Source: Ignavibacteria bacterium (lineage in GTDB: Bacteria > Bacteroidota > Ignavibacteria > Tepidaquicellales > Tepidaquicellaceae). Taken from it: a stretch of DNA of 64,000 nucleotides. Positions 18,206 through 29,536 of this stretch are shown piece by piece (the first letter of the stretch is position 1; each line of letters opens with the position of its first letter). The stretch spans positions 248,001 to 312,000 of the forward strand of contig JADJWZ010000002.1 of NCBI GenBank assembly GCA_016716125.1, written 5' to 3'. The notes beneath the pieces are model-generated. The model searched no databases. It saw only the letters and a list, made by a program, of their open reading frames with translations, and was not told the DNA's origin. Position numbers and translations under genes: made by a program.

Positions 18206-19780
18206 TTAAACCGCTTTATATTCCCCCCACACTTCACGCAATGCGTTTGAGATCTCACCGACTGTGGCATAACTTTCTACGGCGGCGAGGATGAAGGGGA
18301 GGAGGTTTTCGGATGTTGAAGATTTTTCTTTTATGACTGTCAGTAATTCATTTACTTTTTCGTTGTCTCTTTTTTCTTTTAATCTGTTAAGCTTTTGCAT
18401 CTGACGGACCCTTACGCTGTCATCGACTTTAAAAATGATATGGTCTTCATTTAAATCTGTCATGAATTCGTTAACACCGACTTCGATAATTTTTTTACTT
18501 TCGAGATCTTTCTGCAGATGGTAGGAATTATTCTCTATCTCGCTTTTCTGAAAATTAAATTCTATGGCTTTCGAAGCGCCGCCCATTTCATCGATCTTAT
18601 TGATATATTCCCACGCCTTCGCCTCTATCTGATCAGTAAAATATTCTATCATATAAGAACCTCCGAGCGGATCCACTGAATCCGCGACTCCGCTTTCGTA
18701 AGCGAGGATCTGCTGCGTCCTGAGAGCGGTCTGAACTGACTGTTCGGTCGGCAGGGCGATCGCTTCATCTTTTCCGTTGGTATGCAGGGACTGACATCCG
18801 CCCATTACAGCGGCAAGCGCCTGTATGGTAACGCGGACAATATTATTATCGATCTGTTTATCGGACAGAGTGGAGCCGCCTGTCTGCGCGTGAAATCTCA
18901 GCTTCATGCTGGCTTCGTCTTTTGCATTGAAGCGTTCCTTCATGATCTTCGCCCATATCCTGCGCGCCGCTCTGAACTTAGCCACTTCCTCAATAAAATT
19001 ATTATGCGAATTAAAAAAGAATGAAAGACGCTTTGCAAATTCATCCACGTCGAGTCCGGATTCGATCGCGGACTTCACGTATTCAATTCCGTCAGAAAGC
19101 GTAAAGGCGACTTCCTGCACAGCGCTGGAACCCGCTTCACGGATATGATAGCCGCTGATGGAGATAGTATTCCACGAAGGAAGATTATCGCTGCACCATT
19201 TAAAAATATCCGTGATGAGTCTCATCGAATGCGAAGGGGGATAAATATAAGTGCCGCGCGCGATGTATTCTTTTAAAAGATCATTCTGTATAGTGCCGGA
19301 AAGTTTTGTAAGGTCTGCATTCTGTTTTTTTGCGATCGCTACATACATCATAAGAAGGATCGCTGCGGTGGAATTTATGGTCATTGACGTAGTGATATCA
19401 GCAAGAGTGATCCCGCCGAAAAGCGTTTCCATGTCTTCGAGAGAATCTATCGCAACGCCCGCTTTGCCTACCTCGCCTTCACTCATCGGATCATCACTGT
19501 CATATCCAATCTGAGTCGGAAGGTCGAATGCGACGGAAAGTCCCGTCGTACCTGACTGGATCAGGAATTTATATCTTTCGTTTGATTCCTCTGCGGTTGC
19601 AAATCCTGCATACTGACGCATCGTCCAGAACCTGGATCTGTACATTGATTTATGCACTCCTCTTAAGAAAGGAAAATCACCGGGGTCTTCGAGTTTCACA
19701 GGTTCATTAAGATAAGAGGGGATCTCTATTCCGGAGTCGGTTTTAAATTCTTCTTTTCTTGATTTAAATTTCTTTTCCAA
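18206..19780 (-). CDS. mcmA: Methylmalonyl-CoA mutase, large (catalytic) subunit without B12-binding domain
   Basis: 524 residues. It contains the acyl-CoA mutase TIM-barrel only: RFWTMRQYAGFATAEESN near the N-terminus, SVAFDLPTQIGYDSD, TYIYPPSHSMRLITDIF, SGYHIREAGSS and AQTGGSTLSDKQ. The Tyr in RQYAGF and the Arg in SMRL fit methylmalonyl rather than isobutyryl-CoA mutase. The enzyme interconverts methylmalonyl- and succinyl-CoA using adenosylcobalamin. The cobalamin-binding domain must come from a separate small subunit, which is not in this window. The stop codon lies inside a dispersed palindromic repeat. A small lipoprotein gene precedes it by 36 bp on the same strand. Confidence 0.93.
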   Translation of the reverse strand: MEKKFKSRKEEFKTDSGIEIPSYLNEPVKLEDPGDFPFLRGVHKSMYRSRFWTMRQYAGFATAEESNERYKFLIQSGTTGLSVAFDLPTQIGYDSDDPMSEGEVGKAGVAIDSLEDMETLFGGITLADITTSMTINSTAAILLMMYVAIAKKQNADLTKLSGTIQNDLLKEYIARGTYIYPPSHSMRLITDIFKWCSDNLPSWNTISISGYHIREAGSSAVQEVAFTLSDGIEYVKSAIESGLDVDEFAKRLSFFFNSHNNFIEEVAKFRAARRIWAKIMKERFNAKDEASMKLRFHAQTGGSTLSDKQIDNNIVRVTIQALAAVMGGCQSLHTNGKDEAIALPTEQSVQTALRTQQILAYESGVADSVDPLGGSYMIEYFTDQIEAKAWEYINKIDEMGGASKAIEFNFQKSEIENNSYHLQKDLESKKIIEVGVNEFMTDLNEDHIIFKVDDSVRVRQMQKLNRLKEKRDNEKVNELLTVIKEKSSTSENLLPFILAAVESYATVGEISNALREVWGEYKAV

Positions 19781-19816
19781 TTATGTTCAGCTTAAATTTA
19801 GTGTTACAAAAATAAT

Positions 19817-20230
19817 TTACTTTTGAAATTCAGGAGCTTTTTTTACTATCAGACTGTCGGAATATAAATAATAGTAATTGCCTGATTCTTTTGATCTGAA
19901 ACCTTTACTGTCAGTAACGACAATTTCCCATGTATTTTTTTCCCAGAACTTCGGCTTTTCTTTAACAGTCAGTAAAAAAGTCGAGTCATCAACTTTCTTT
20001 TTAGTGAAAGTGGTTTTATGGAAGCGCGGCATTCTTTCGTCTTTCATTATATAAAAGAGCGTGTCTTTGTCAAAGCCGGCTGTGAATTCGTAGACGCTGT
20101 CTTTGTAGAGGAATACTTTGCCGTTTAGGTTGTCGAAGTTGTTTTTGCAGCCGGAAGTCAGGGCGATCATCACTATCAGCAGGGGCAGGAATTTTGCGAA
20201 TAATGGGATAGTTTGTAATTTTGGTTTCAT
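19817..20230 (-). CDS. Small lipoprotein of unknown function
   Basis: 137 residues. A signal peptide with lipobox LTSGC makes Cys28 the predicted lipidated residue. The mature part is rich in beta-type strands (KVFLYKDSVYEFTAGF, TLFYIMKDERM) and charged residues, with no domain I recognise. It sits upstream of mcmA and downstream of a repeat-rich gap, all on the minus strand, and nothing links it to the mutase functionally. Confidence 0.75.
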   Translation of the reverse strand: MKPKLQTIPLFAKFLPLLIVMIALTSGCKNNFDNLNGKVFLYKDSVYEFTAGFDKDTLFYIMKDERMPRFHKTTFTKKKVDDSTFLLTVKEKPKFWEKNTWEIVVTDSKGFRSKESGNYYYLYSDSLIVKKAPEFQK

Positions 20231-20312
20231 GTTATTTTATTAAAATTTAAAATGTGTTTCGTTGTTGATTGAATTCCTGCTGGGATCAGCATGTCCGAAA
20301 AAATTGAAATTA

Positions 20313-20383
20313 CCTCTAAGGCTCGAAGGCTCAAAGTTAAAATTTTTAAAAACAGTGTTTTTTGAGCCTTCGAGTCTTAGAGG
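20313..20383. repeat. Near-perfect 23-bp inverted repeat
   Basis: Arms CCTCTAAGGCTCGAAGGCTC(AAA) at 20313-20335 and TTTGAGCCTTCGAGTCTTAG(AGG) at 20361-20383 have one mismatch. It is reminiscent of the inner arms of the MITE-like palindromes at 11090 and 14932. Confidence 0.75.
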
Positions 20384-20402
20384 CAGGCAGAAAAAAACTC
20401 GT

Positions 20403-20548
20403 AATTCTTAATTCTTAATTCTTAATTCTTAATTCTTAATTCTTAATTCTTAATTCTTAATTCTTAATTCTTAATTCTTAATTCTTAATTCTAATTCTTA
20501 ATTCTTAATTCTTAATTCTTAATTCTTAATTCTTAATTCTTAATTCTT
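20403..20548. repeat. Heptanucleotide tandem repeat, AATTCTT x21
   Basis: Twelve perfect 7-bp units, one 6-bp unit (20487-20492), then eight perfect units. The array ends 10 bp before the fabG stop codon. It is the longest period-7 array in the window. Confidence 0.95.
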
Positions 20549-20558
20549 AATTTTATTC

Positions 20559-21278
20559 TTAAATTCCGCCATCGACGCATAGTGTTTGTCCTGTTATATA
20601 ATTCGAATCATCTCCCGCTAAGAATTTTACTGCTTTGGCGATGTCGGAGCCGCTGCCGAATTTTTTTAGGGGGATCATGTTCATGTAGCTTTGTTTTACT
20701 TCGTCAGTGAGTTTGTCTGTCATTTCAGTTTCGATGAATCCCGGAGCGACGGCGTTTACGTTGATGTTTCTGGAAGCGAGTTCTTTTGCGATGGATTTGG
20801 TGAAGCCGATCACACCGGCTTTTGATACCGCGTAATTCGCCTGACCTGCATTGCCGGTAATGCCGACTATGGAAGTAATGTTAATAATTTTTCCGTAACG
20901 TTTGCTCATCATATTTCTTGTAACGGCTTTTGTCATATTGAAGACGCCTTTGAGATTGGTGTCTATGACAGCTTCCCAGTCTTCTTCGCTCATCCGCATC
21001 AGCAGACCGTCTTTTGTAATGCCGGCGTTATTTATCAGCACGTCTATCTTTTCAAATTCCTTTATAATATTCTCCGTCATTTCCTGAACTGACTTAAGAT
21101 CCGACACATCACATTTGAAATGTTTAATTCCTTTTGAATTAAAATATTCCTCATCGATTGCATTCCTGTAAGTCACAATTACTTTCGCGCCTTCATCAGC
21201 AAAGGATTCAGCAATATATTTCCCGATACCTCTTGAACCGCCTGTGATAAGAACTACCCTGTCTTTAAAATCAGCCAT
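20559..21278 (-). CDS. fabG: 3-oxoacyl-[acyl-carrier-protein] reductase
   Basis: 239 residues, standard FabG length. It has the NADPH motif TGGSRGIG near 13-20, NNAGITKDGLLMRM (typical FabG), the catalytic Ser in ITSIVG, the Tyr/Lys in YAVSKAG, and the C-terminal ITGQTLCVDGGI. It reduces beta-ketoacyl-ACP in the type II fatty acid cycle. It is the last gene of a minus-strand run fabD - DUF3109 - fabG, with an 18-bp gap to DUF3109. The operon context separates it from the generic SDR at 17125. No acpP follows; a tandem heptamer repeat does. Confidence 0.93.
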   Translation of the reverse strand: MADFKDRVVLITGGSRGIGKYIAESFADEGAKVIVTYRNAIDEEYFNSKGIKHFKCDVSDLKSVQEMTENIIKEFEKIDVLINNAGITKDGLLMRMSEEDWEAVIDTNLKGVFNMTKAVTRNMMSKRYGKIINITSIVGITGNAGQANYAVSKAGVIGFTKSIAKELASRNINVNAVAPGFIETEMTDKLTDEVKQSYMNMIPLKKFGSGSDIAKAVKFLAGDDSNYITGQTLCVDGGI

Positions 21279-21296
21279 TAATATATTTATAAAAAT

Positions 21297-21929
21297 TTAT
21301 TTAAGAATTTCTATCTGAATTTTCTTTTTGTAATTCTTATTGAAATGTTCGTAAAGAAATTTATATCCGTCTTCACCCATTATGAATTTAATTTCCTCCG
21401 TCATAGCTTCAAACACAGTCTGAGTAAAATTTTCCTCATGACCTCTTCCGCAGTAGTCAAGCCGGTCGGAATGATCGGAATCATAGGTCAGCACATTATC
21501 GACGATCGTAAGCGGATACATAATGCAGTACTTCGGCTTTATCTCCCACTTATGCATTCCGTTATTCACGGCTGTCACCTGAAGCGAGCAGTAACCGCGT
21601 TTGTCTTTGAAGACGCACTGAGTAACTCCAAGACTGCTGATGTATAATTCGCTGCCAATGGCATAACCCGACGGAAAGTCTTCATCCGGTTCGAGTTCTT
21701 TTTCAAACCAAAGCGAAGTGTCTCTAGGCTGAAATTCATCCATCTCATCTTTAATCTGTGTCTCATAATTCATAATAACTTTTTCAAAATCCCTGTCCAT
21801 GTAAACGCCCCAGTTGCAGCACTGTCCTCCGCAGATCCTCATATCACATCCGGGAACGAATCCCTGTGTGAAGATAACGGGGTCGATCTTTAAATCTTTA
21901 TACTCGAGGTAATTGATCTTTTCTTCCAT
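21297..21929 (-). CDS. DUF3109 family cysteine-rich protein
   Basis: 210 residues. Cysteines at 28, 33, 37 and 38 (GCDMRICGGQCCNWGVYMD), then QCVFKDKRGYCSLQ, KPKYCIMYPL and DYCGRGHE, match the DUF3109 pattern, related to the YkgJ/FliB zinc- or iron-chelating families. The biochemical role is unknown. Its ATG directly abuts the fabD stop codon and it precedes fabG by 18 bp, so it is almost certainly co-transcribed and perhaps translationally coupled with fatty acid synthesis genes. A metal cluster is plausible from the Cys pattern. Confidence 0.88.
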   Translation of the reverse strand: MEEKINYLEYKDLKIDPVIFTQGFVPGCDMRICGGQCCNWGVYMDRDFEKVIMNYETQIKDEMDEFQPRDTSLWFEKELEPDEDFPSGYAIGSELYISSLGVTQCVFKDKRGYCSLQVTAVNNGMHKWEIKPKYCIMYPLTIVDNVLTYDSDHSDRLDYCGRGHEENFTQTVFEAMTEEIKFIMGEDGYKFLYEHFNKNYKKKIQIEILK

Positions 21930-22859
21930 TTATTGAATTAATTTTTTAATGTCTTCTGCCGAGCTGATATTGTATAGTTCAACATCAGGGTTTATTCTTT
22001 TGATAAGACCTGTCAGTACTTTGCCTGATCCGATCTCATAAAACTTACTTACATTATGTTCACGGACCATATTACCGATCAGTCCATGCCATTTGACTGA
22101 AGCCATGAGCTGTCTGTAAAGCGCATTCCTTATAAGTTCGACATCAGTGACCGGTCCGGCGTCAGCATTTGTAAAAACGTGAATACCGGAATCATTCATT
22201 TCGGTTTGTTCGAGCGCGACTTTTAATTCTTCCGAAGAAGACTGCATAAGATTGGAATGAAAAGCGCCGCTGACCTGAAGTTCCTTTGCAAGTTTACATT
22301 TGTACGGTTCCTCTTTTGCAATTCTTATAGCGCGGCGGACGGCATCGACATCACCTGAAATTACTATCTGTCCGGGAGCATTAAAATTCGCCGGCTCTAC
22401 TATCTGATCTTCTCTTGCTTTTTCACAGATCTCAATTACCTGTTCATCGGTCAGACCAATAAGCGCTGCCATAGTACCCGGTCTTTTGAGTCCGGAGACT
22501 TTCATAAGTTCGCCTCTCTTCTTTACAAGTCTGAGACCATTCTCAAAAGAAAAAGAACGGGCGTAAACATGCGCGGTATATTCGCCGAGCGAATGTCCCG
22601 CGGCTGCATCAGCGATGATACTTTCTCCGATAAGTTTTAACAAAATATAAGAATGTACGAACAGCGCAGGCTGAGTAATGTGAGTCTGTGTGAGAATTTC
22701 AGACGGACCTTCAAATGAGATCCGGCTCAACGGCATTTCCATGATCTCATCGGCGTCGGCATATATTTGTTTTGCAATATCAAAAGTATCATGAAGATCC
22801 TTACCCATACCGACTGCCTGCGATCCCTGTCCGGGGAAAACGAATGCGGTTTTACTCAT
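21930..22859 (-). CDS. fabD: Malonyl-CoA:ACP transacylase
   Basis: 309 residues. It has the N-terminal FVFPGQGSQAVGMGKDL and the nucleophile in GHSLGEYTA (Ser90), with the partner His in SGAFHSNLM. It loads malonate from CoA onto ACP for the type II fatty acid cycle. It is the first gene of the minus-strand operon fabD-DUF3109-fabG. The upstream region to acs (divergent) is a long inverted repeat that must contain the promoters of both. Here fabH lies elsewhere (46408). Confidence 0.95.
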   Translation of the reverse strand: MSKTAFVFPGQGSQAVGMGKDLHDTFDIAKQIYADADEIMEMPLSRISFEGPSEILTQTHITQPALFVHSYILLKLIGESIIADAAAGHSLGEYTAHVYARSFSFENGLRLVKKRGELMKVSGLKRPGTMAALIGLTDEQVIEICEKAREDQIVEPANFNAPGQIVISGDVDAVRRAIRIAKEEPYKCKLAKELQVSGAFHSNLMQSSSEELKVALEQTEMNDSGIHVFTNADAGPVTDVELIRNALYRQLMASVKWHGLIGNMVREHNVSKFYEIGSGKVLTGLIKRINPDVELYNISSAEDIKKLIQ

Positions 22860-22920
22860 TCAGAAAATTAAGTGGTGGAATAAATTATTTTTTTAAATTA
22901 ATTATTTTAATATGTTAAAT

Positions 22921-23270
22921 CAATTTAGGAATTCGAATTAGGATTAAAGGATTAAAAGGATTGAATTAGAATTAAAGGATTATAGGATTTATTTTTGAAC
23001 CATCATTAAGGGATTACTTGATTAGCATGATTCGATTTATTTATCTTGAAGTAAAGAATTGTATGATTCAGATAAATCATGCAAACCGGTATATATTTAC
23101 TTTGAATAGAAATAATCAGGAAAATCTTGTCATCCTTCAATCATAATTCAAAAAATCAAGAAATCATGTAATCATTTAATCATGGTTCAAAAAAACAAAC
23201 AATCCTATAATCCTATAATCCTTTAATCCTATAATCCTTTAATCCTAATCTAATCCTAATTTAATTTTAA
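22921..23270. repeat. Long imperfect inverted repeat between fabD and acs
   Basis: The left arm (22928-23060) contains AGGATTAAAGGATTAAAAGG, GGATTATAGGATTTATTTTT and GAACCATCATTAAGGGATTA. The right arm (23130-23265) reads as its approximate reverse complement (TAATCATTTAATCATGGTTC, CCTATAATCCTTTAATCCTA). The outer parts are built of 7-8-bp units of the AGGATT type. It fills the whole gap between the divergent genes. Confidence 0.7.
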
Positions 23271-23316
23271 TTATAAATCTATTTGACTAATTTACCTCAA
23301 ATTAAAAAACCTTAAT

Positions 23317-25282
<1,966 letters not shown>

Positions 25283-25394
25283 GATCAATTATCAATGATC
25301 AATTATCAATGATCAATGATCAATTATCAATGATCAATGATCAATTATCAATGATCAATTATCAATGATAAATGTTAAATGATAAATGATAAAT
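25283..25394. repeat. Heptanucleotide tandem repeat, 16 units
   Basis: Twelve units of (G/T)ATCAAT followed by four of G(A/T)TAAAT, in unbroken 7-bp register, immediately after the acs TGA. Confidence 0.95.
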
Positions 25395-25436
25395 GATTAA
25401 ATAAATTATTTACTGTATTTTTATTCTAATATATAA

Positions 25437-25865
25437 TTGAAGAAACGTGAATTGAAATATTTTGAGATGAGGAAAGGTCATTTTGATTTAGTTAAAGGAA
25501 TTTGGGAAAGGACTGACGGGATCAAGCTGACGATCGGAGATACTGAAGATGAATTTGGGAGTTATCTGAAAAGAAATAAAGGAATGAGTTTTATTTGTAA
25601 AGACGGAAGAATAATTGTTGGGACAATACTTTGCGGGCATGACGGGAGAAGGGGATTCATTTATCATCTTGCGGTTCATAAAGATTACAGGCGAAGAAAA
25701 ATAGCGGACAAATTAATAAAACTTAGTCTTAAACAACTCAGAACACACGGATTAAAAAGGTGCATGCTTATGGCTGATAATATTAATGAAAGCGCTAAAT
25801 CTTTCTGGACAAAAATGAAGTGGAGAAAAAGAGATGACCTTCAGATGTTTTCAATTGATTTGTAA
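25437..25865 (+). CDS. GNAT family N-acetyltransferase
   Basis: 142 residues. It has the acetyl-CoA binding segment YHLAVHKDYRRRKIADKLI after a conserved CGHDGRRGFIYH, typical of a small GNAT subfamily acting on unknown amines. The C-terminal ESAKSFWTKMKWRKRDDLQMF completes the fold. There is no in-frame ATG before the first strand. TTG 25437 (or TTG 25452) is the likely start, because ATG 25467 would remove strand 1 and an in-frame stop sits at 25434. Substrate unknown. Confidence 0.82.
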   Translation: MKKRELKYFEMRKGHFDLVKGIWERTDGIKLTIGDTEDEFGSYLKRNKGMSFICKDGRIIVGTILCGHDGRRGFIYHLAVHKDYRRRKIADKLIKLSLKQLRTHGLKRCMLMADNINESAKSFWTKMKWRKRDDLQMFSIDL

Positions 25866-25986
25866 TGAGCGTTTTGTAATAAACTTTGATTATTGATTAC
25901 TTAATATTGATAATCATTTGCCTCAGTACATTCTAATTATTGTAACTCCATATATTCTGACAATTCTTTAATTCTGTAAACTCTGA

Positions 25987-27660
25987 TTATTTCTTAAACT
26001 GTACTTCCTTCCATTCTTTAAAGAGTTCCTTTACTTTATTTCTCTGATACTTTCCTGTTGAAGTAACAGGGATGAAATCTGAAAATAAAACTACTTTAGG
26101 TGATTTAAAGAACGGCAGATGTTCTCGGCATTTCAGAATAATTTCTTCTTTGAGTTTTTCTTTATCTGTATCTGAAATATCGTTAAGATTTCCTTTTAGC
26201 ATGATCAAAGCTCCGACTTCCTCACCGTACCAGTCATTGTCGAAGCCGACTGCAATTCCTGAATTAACACAATCTATTCCCGAAAGGACTTCATCAATCT
26301 CAAGCGGTGATATATTAACTGCGCCTCTGATGATCAGTTCTTTTATTCTCCCCGTTATAAAAAAATACTTTCTTCCGTTCCTGTCTAATTTAAAAAATCC
26401 TTCATCACCGCTTCTGAACCATCCGAATTCAAATGTTTTGCTGTTCACTTCATCATTATTGAAATAATATTTCATGACGTTATGACCGCGTATAACTATT
26501 TCGCCTTTTTCATTTTCCGGAAGAGATTCTCCTTTATCATTTTGAATATCCATTTCATTGCAGTTTATCTGAATACCGATCGACGGAAACCCAAATTCAT
26601 TCTGCCATTTGAAATGTTCGCCGGAATTAAGATTTACAGGAATGAAACACGAGTAACATGTTGTCTCCGAAAGTCCGTATCCGTGAATAATTTTCAATCC
26701 GAATCTTTTCTCAAAATTGGATGCGATCTCACAGGTCAGAGGACCCGCTCCGCAGATTATATGTGAAAAATGTTTCAGGTCGTAATCCTTACTCTGATTT
26801 TCTGAATGAATCAGGAACTGCAGCAGTGTCGGAACAACACTTACTACTTTAACTTTTTCATCCTGCAGTAATTTCAGAAACAGATCCGTATTGAATTTTT
26901 GATTCAGGATCATCTTTCCACCGTAAAACATTGTTGTCATAATTGTAACGACAGTACCGTTCACATGGTGTATCGGAAGTACGCACATCATCACGTCGTC
27001 ATTGTGAAGTCCGTGCCATTCGGAAATTGCATAAGCGTCCGCCATCAGATTATACTGTGTCAGCACAACACCTTTGGGATTGCCTGTCGTACCCGATGTA
27101 TAAACAATCAGACATTCAGCTTCTTTATCAAAATCAGAAAATTCATTGTCAAAAGTATTTGAATACTGGTCAAAATCAAAATTGTCAAATGCTGTTACTG
27201 TAATATGTTTTGATGTTTCTGATCCGGAAAGTTTTTCAAGATATTGTTCACGCGTGAAAACTATTTTCGATTCGGAATCTCTCAGTATAAAATCTACCCT
27301 GTCAGATTCTTCACTTACATTAACAGGTACTATAACAACACCGATAGTCCAGGCTGCAAAATACAATATTACAGTATCATAATGATTATGTGAAAAAGTA
27401 GCGACTCTGTCTCCTTTTTTAATTCCGCTCTTCAGTAGGTAATCGGCAAGCTGATAGGTCCTGCGGATAAATTCTCTGTAAGACAGACTCACCTTATCGC
27501 CGCTGTCATCATAGAAAGTTATGTACGTCATATCAGGTTTAAGAGAAAGTCTTTCCCTGATTATTTCCGCAATGTTCCTGTATTTGACAAGATAGTCCGT
27601 AGCAGAAAATTTATCAAAGTTATGAGCTTTGAGAATATTGTCATGTATGATTTTATCCAT
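25987..27660 (-). CDS. Class I adenylate-forming enzyme (acyl-CoA synthetase/ligase family)
   Basis: 557 residues with the whole ANL fold: YTSGTTGNPKGVVLTQYN (P-loop), HGYGLSETTCYS, RSGDEGFF, FITGRIKELIIRGAVNISPL (hinge) and the C-terminal STGKYQRNKVKEL with its Lys. It activates a carboxylic acid with ATP and usually transfers it to CoA or a carrier. The substrate cannot be deduced; it is closer to fatty-acyl/crotonobetaine-type ligases than to Acs. It is a monocistronic minus-strand gene divergent from the peptide-binding lipoprotein gene. Confidence 0.87.
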   Translation of the reverse strand: MDKIIHDNILKAHNFDKFSATDYLVKYRNIAEIIRERLSLKPDMTYITFYDDSGDKVSLSYREFIRRTYQLADYLLKSGIKKGDRVATFSHNHYDTVILYFAAWTIGVVIVPVNVSEESDRVDFILRDSESKIVFTREQYLEKLSGSETSKHITVTAFDNFDFDQYSNTFDNEFSDFDKEAECLIVYTSGTTGNPKGVVLTQYNLMADAYAISEWHGLHNDDVMMCVLPIHHVNGTVVTIMTTMFYGGKMILNQKFNTDLFLKLLQDEKVKVVSVVPTLLQFLIHSENQSKDYDLKHFSHIICGAGPLTCEIASNFEKRFGLKIIHGYGLSETTCYSCFIPVNLNSGEHFKWQNEFGFPSIGIQINCNEMDIQNDKGESLPENEKGEIVIRGHNVMKYYFNNDEVNSKTFEFGWFRSGDEGFFKLDRNGRKYFFITGRIKELIIRGAVNISPLEIDEVLSGIDCVNSGIAVGFDNDWYGEEVGALIMLKGNLNDISDTDKEKLKEEIILKCREHLPFFKSPKVVLFSDFIPVTSTGKYQRNKVKELFKEWKEVQFKK

Positions 27661-27756
27661 AGGAAGTTTGAATGATTATTAAAGTTTATTCTTACAATAT
27701 TTTTTAAAACTTAAATTAATTATTTTACAACATTACAAAATACAAATTATCTTTAA

Positions 27757-29457
27757 ATGAAAAAATTTCCGCTGACTTTATTACTGGCTTTATTACTGAT
27801 TTTAGCTTTAAATATTTATTCATGTTCTGAAAAGAAAGAAACTGAGGGCAAAATATTCACCATTAATGTCAGTCAGAATATAGAAACACTTGAACCTGTA
27901 ATGTCAAACTCCAATCAGACCATCTGGGGACTTTCTGTCATGATGGAAGGTCTTGTAGAATTTGACAAAGAAAATAATATCAAGCCATCGATAGCGCGGA
28001 ACTGGGAAATATCAGATGATGCGCTTACATATACTTTTCATTTAAGAGACGATGTTTATTATCATGACAATGAATGTTTTAAGGAGTCTGACGGCAAAGG
28101 AAGAAAAGTTACGGCGCAGGATTTCAAATACTGTTTTGAAAGAGTGAACAATCCTAAGTCAAAGACGCGGGGACAGTGGGTTTACCGGGACAGAATAAAA
28201 GGAGCGCAGGAATACATTGACTTCATGTCGGGAAAATCGACTGAGGAAGTGAATGGTATATCAGGTCTGCAGGCGCCGGATGATTCGACATTGATCATTG
28301 AACTTACAAAACCGTTTGCGCCGTTTCTCAGTGTGCTTACAATGTCTTACGGTTATGTCTATCCGGGAGAAGCTGTGGAATTTTACGGAGACAGGTTCGG
28401 TCAGAATCCTGTGGGCACAGGTCCTTTCAGATTTGTAAAGTGGGATCTGGATAAAGAGCTCGTCTTTGAAAAAAATAAAAATTACAGAGAGAAGGATAAG
28501 GACGGTAATGCAATTCCTTATCTTGACGGAGTCAGATTTACATTTACACAGTCATCTGAAACTGAATTTATGGATTTTCAAAACGGAAGGTATGATTATC
28601 ACGATCCTTCTTCAGAGACTTATGATCAGATCACGGATGATAACGGAAATTTAATTGATTCTCAGAAAGATCTTTACACACTGAACAGACAGCCGTGGCT
28701 GCAGACAGTATTTTTCGGAATGATGCAGTCGCCGGAATTACCCGGAGGAAAGACCGGTCCTTTTGTGAATAATTTAAAACTGAGACAGGCATTGAATTAT
28801 GCAGTGGACAGGGACAGGATATTGAAATTTGTTTTGAAGAACAGAGGGAGTTCCGCAGAGAACGGACCTTTGCCAAAAGGCATGCCGGGCTTCAATCCGG
28901 AAATAAAAGGATACAAGTTTGATAAAGATAAAGCGATGCAGCTTTTGAAGGAAGCGGGATATCCGAACGGAGAAGGACTTGATCTTACTTTAGTTACGGG
29001 AAATGAAGAGATACAGAAGACTTTAGCAATAGCCGTGCAGCAGCAGCTAAAGGATATAGGAATTGATCTGAAGCTCGATCAGATGATACAGGCGACGCTG
29101 ATCTCAAAACAGGAAGAAGGCGTATTCCCATTCTGGCGGGCAAGCTGGGGCGCGGATTATTATGACCCGGAAAATTTCATGGCGCTGTTTTACAGTAAGA
29201 ATATCACGCCAAATGGTCCGAACAGAGTAGGGTATTCCAATCCGGAAGTTGACAGACTTTATGAAGAGGCATTGAAAATTACAGACTTTGATGAAAGAAA
29301 AAAGATATATGATCAAATGCAGCAAATAGTAATTGACGATGCAGCCTGGCTGTTTCTGTATTACAATCAAAAAGTTTATCTGTTGAGAAAAAATGTAGAG
29401 GGATTTTATGTGGACGGTTTAAATATTATTAATTTAAAATATGCGAAGAAAAATTAA
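27757..29457 (+). CDS. ABC transporter peptide-binding lipoprotein (SBP family 5, OppA/DppA-like)
   Basis: 566 residues. A signal peptide with lipobox NIYSC gives predicted lipidated Cys23. The SBP_bac_5 domain has the usual landmarks: NSNQTIWGLSVMMEGLVEFD, KPSIARNWEISDDALTYTFH, GTGPFRFVKWDLDKELVFEK and LRQALNYAVDRDRI. It would capture oligopeptides or similar solutes at the membrane for an ABC importer. No permease or ATPase gene is adjacent (an acyl-CoA ligase lies upstream, a GNAT downstream), so the transporter partner must be elsewhere. The start ATG 27757 fits the signal peptide. Confidence 0.9.
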   Translation: MKKFPLTLLLALLLILALNIYSCSEKKETEGKIFTINVSQNIETLEPVMSNSNQTIWGLSVMMEGLVEFDKENNIKPSIARNWEISDDALTYTFHLRDDVYYHDNECFKESDGKGRKVTAQDFKYCFERVNNPKSKTRGQWVYRDRIKGAQEYIDFMSGKSTEEVNGISGLQAPDDSTLIIELTKPFAPFLSVLTMSYGYVYPGEAVEFYGDRFGQNPVGTGPFRFVKWDLDKELVFEKNKNYREKDKDGNAIPYLDGVRFTFTQSSETEFMDFQNGRYDYHDPSSETYDQITDDNGNLIDSQKDLYTLNRQPWLQTVFFGMMQSPELPGGKTGPFVNNLKLRQALNYAVDRDRILKFVLKNRGSSAENGPLPKGMPGFNPEIKGYKFDKDKAMQLLKEAGYPNGEGLDLTLVTGNEEIQKTLAIAVQQQLKDIGIDLKLDQMIQATLISKQEEGVFPFWRASWGADYYDPENFMALFYSKNITPNGPNRVGYSNPEVDRLYEEALKITDFDERKKIYDQMQQIVIDDAAWLFLYYNQKVYLLRKNVEGFYVDGLNIINLKYAKKN

Positions 29458-29470
29458 TTATACCGAAATT

Positions 29471-29512
29471 CAATTTTCAATTTTCAATTCTTAACTCTAA
29501 ACTCTAAATTCT
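29471..29512. repeat. Degenerate heptanucleotide repeat, six units
   Basis: Units CAATTTT, CAATTTT, CAATTCT, TAACTCT, AAACTCT and AAATTCT are in strict 7-bp register, although the sequence drifts along the array. It lies 13 bp after the peptide-binding protein stop. Confidence 0.75.
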
Positions 29513-29536
29513 AAAATTAAAATCTTATTCTCAATA

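Noticed and set aside
20403..20548. Heptamer array as a possible replication origin or iteron set
   Set aside because: No DnaA-box, dnaA, repA or par gene is near; similar arrays with other units occur at many intergenic sites.
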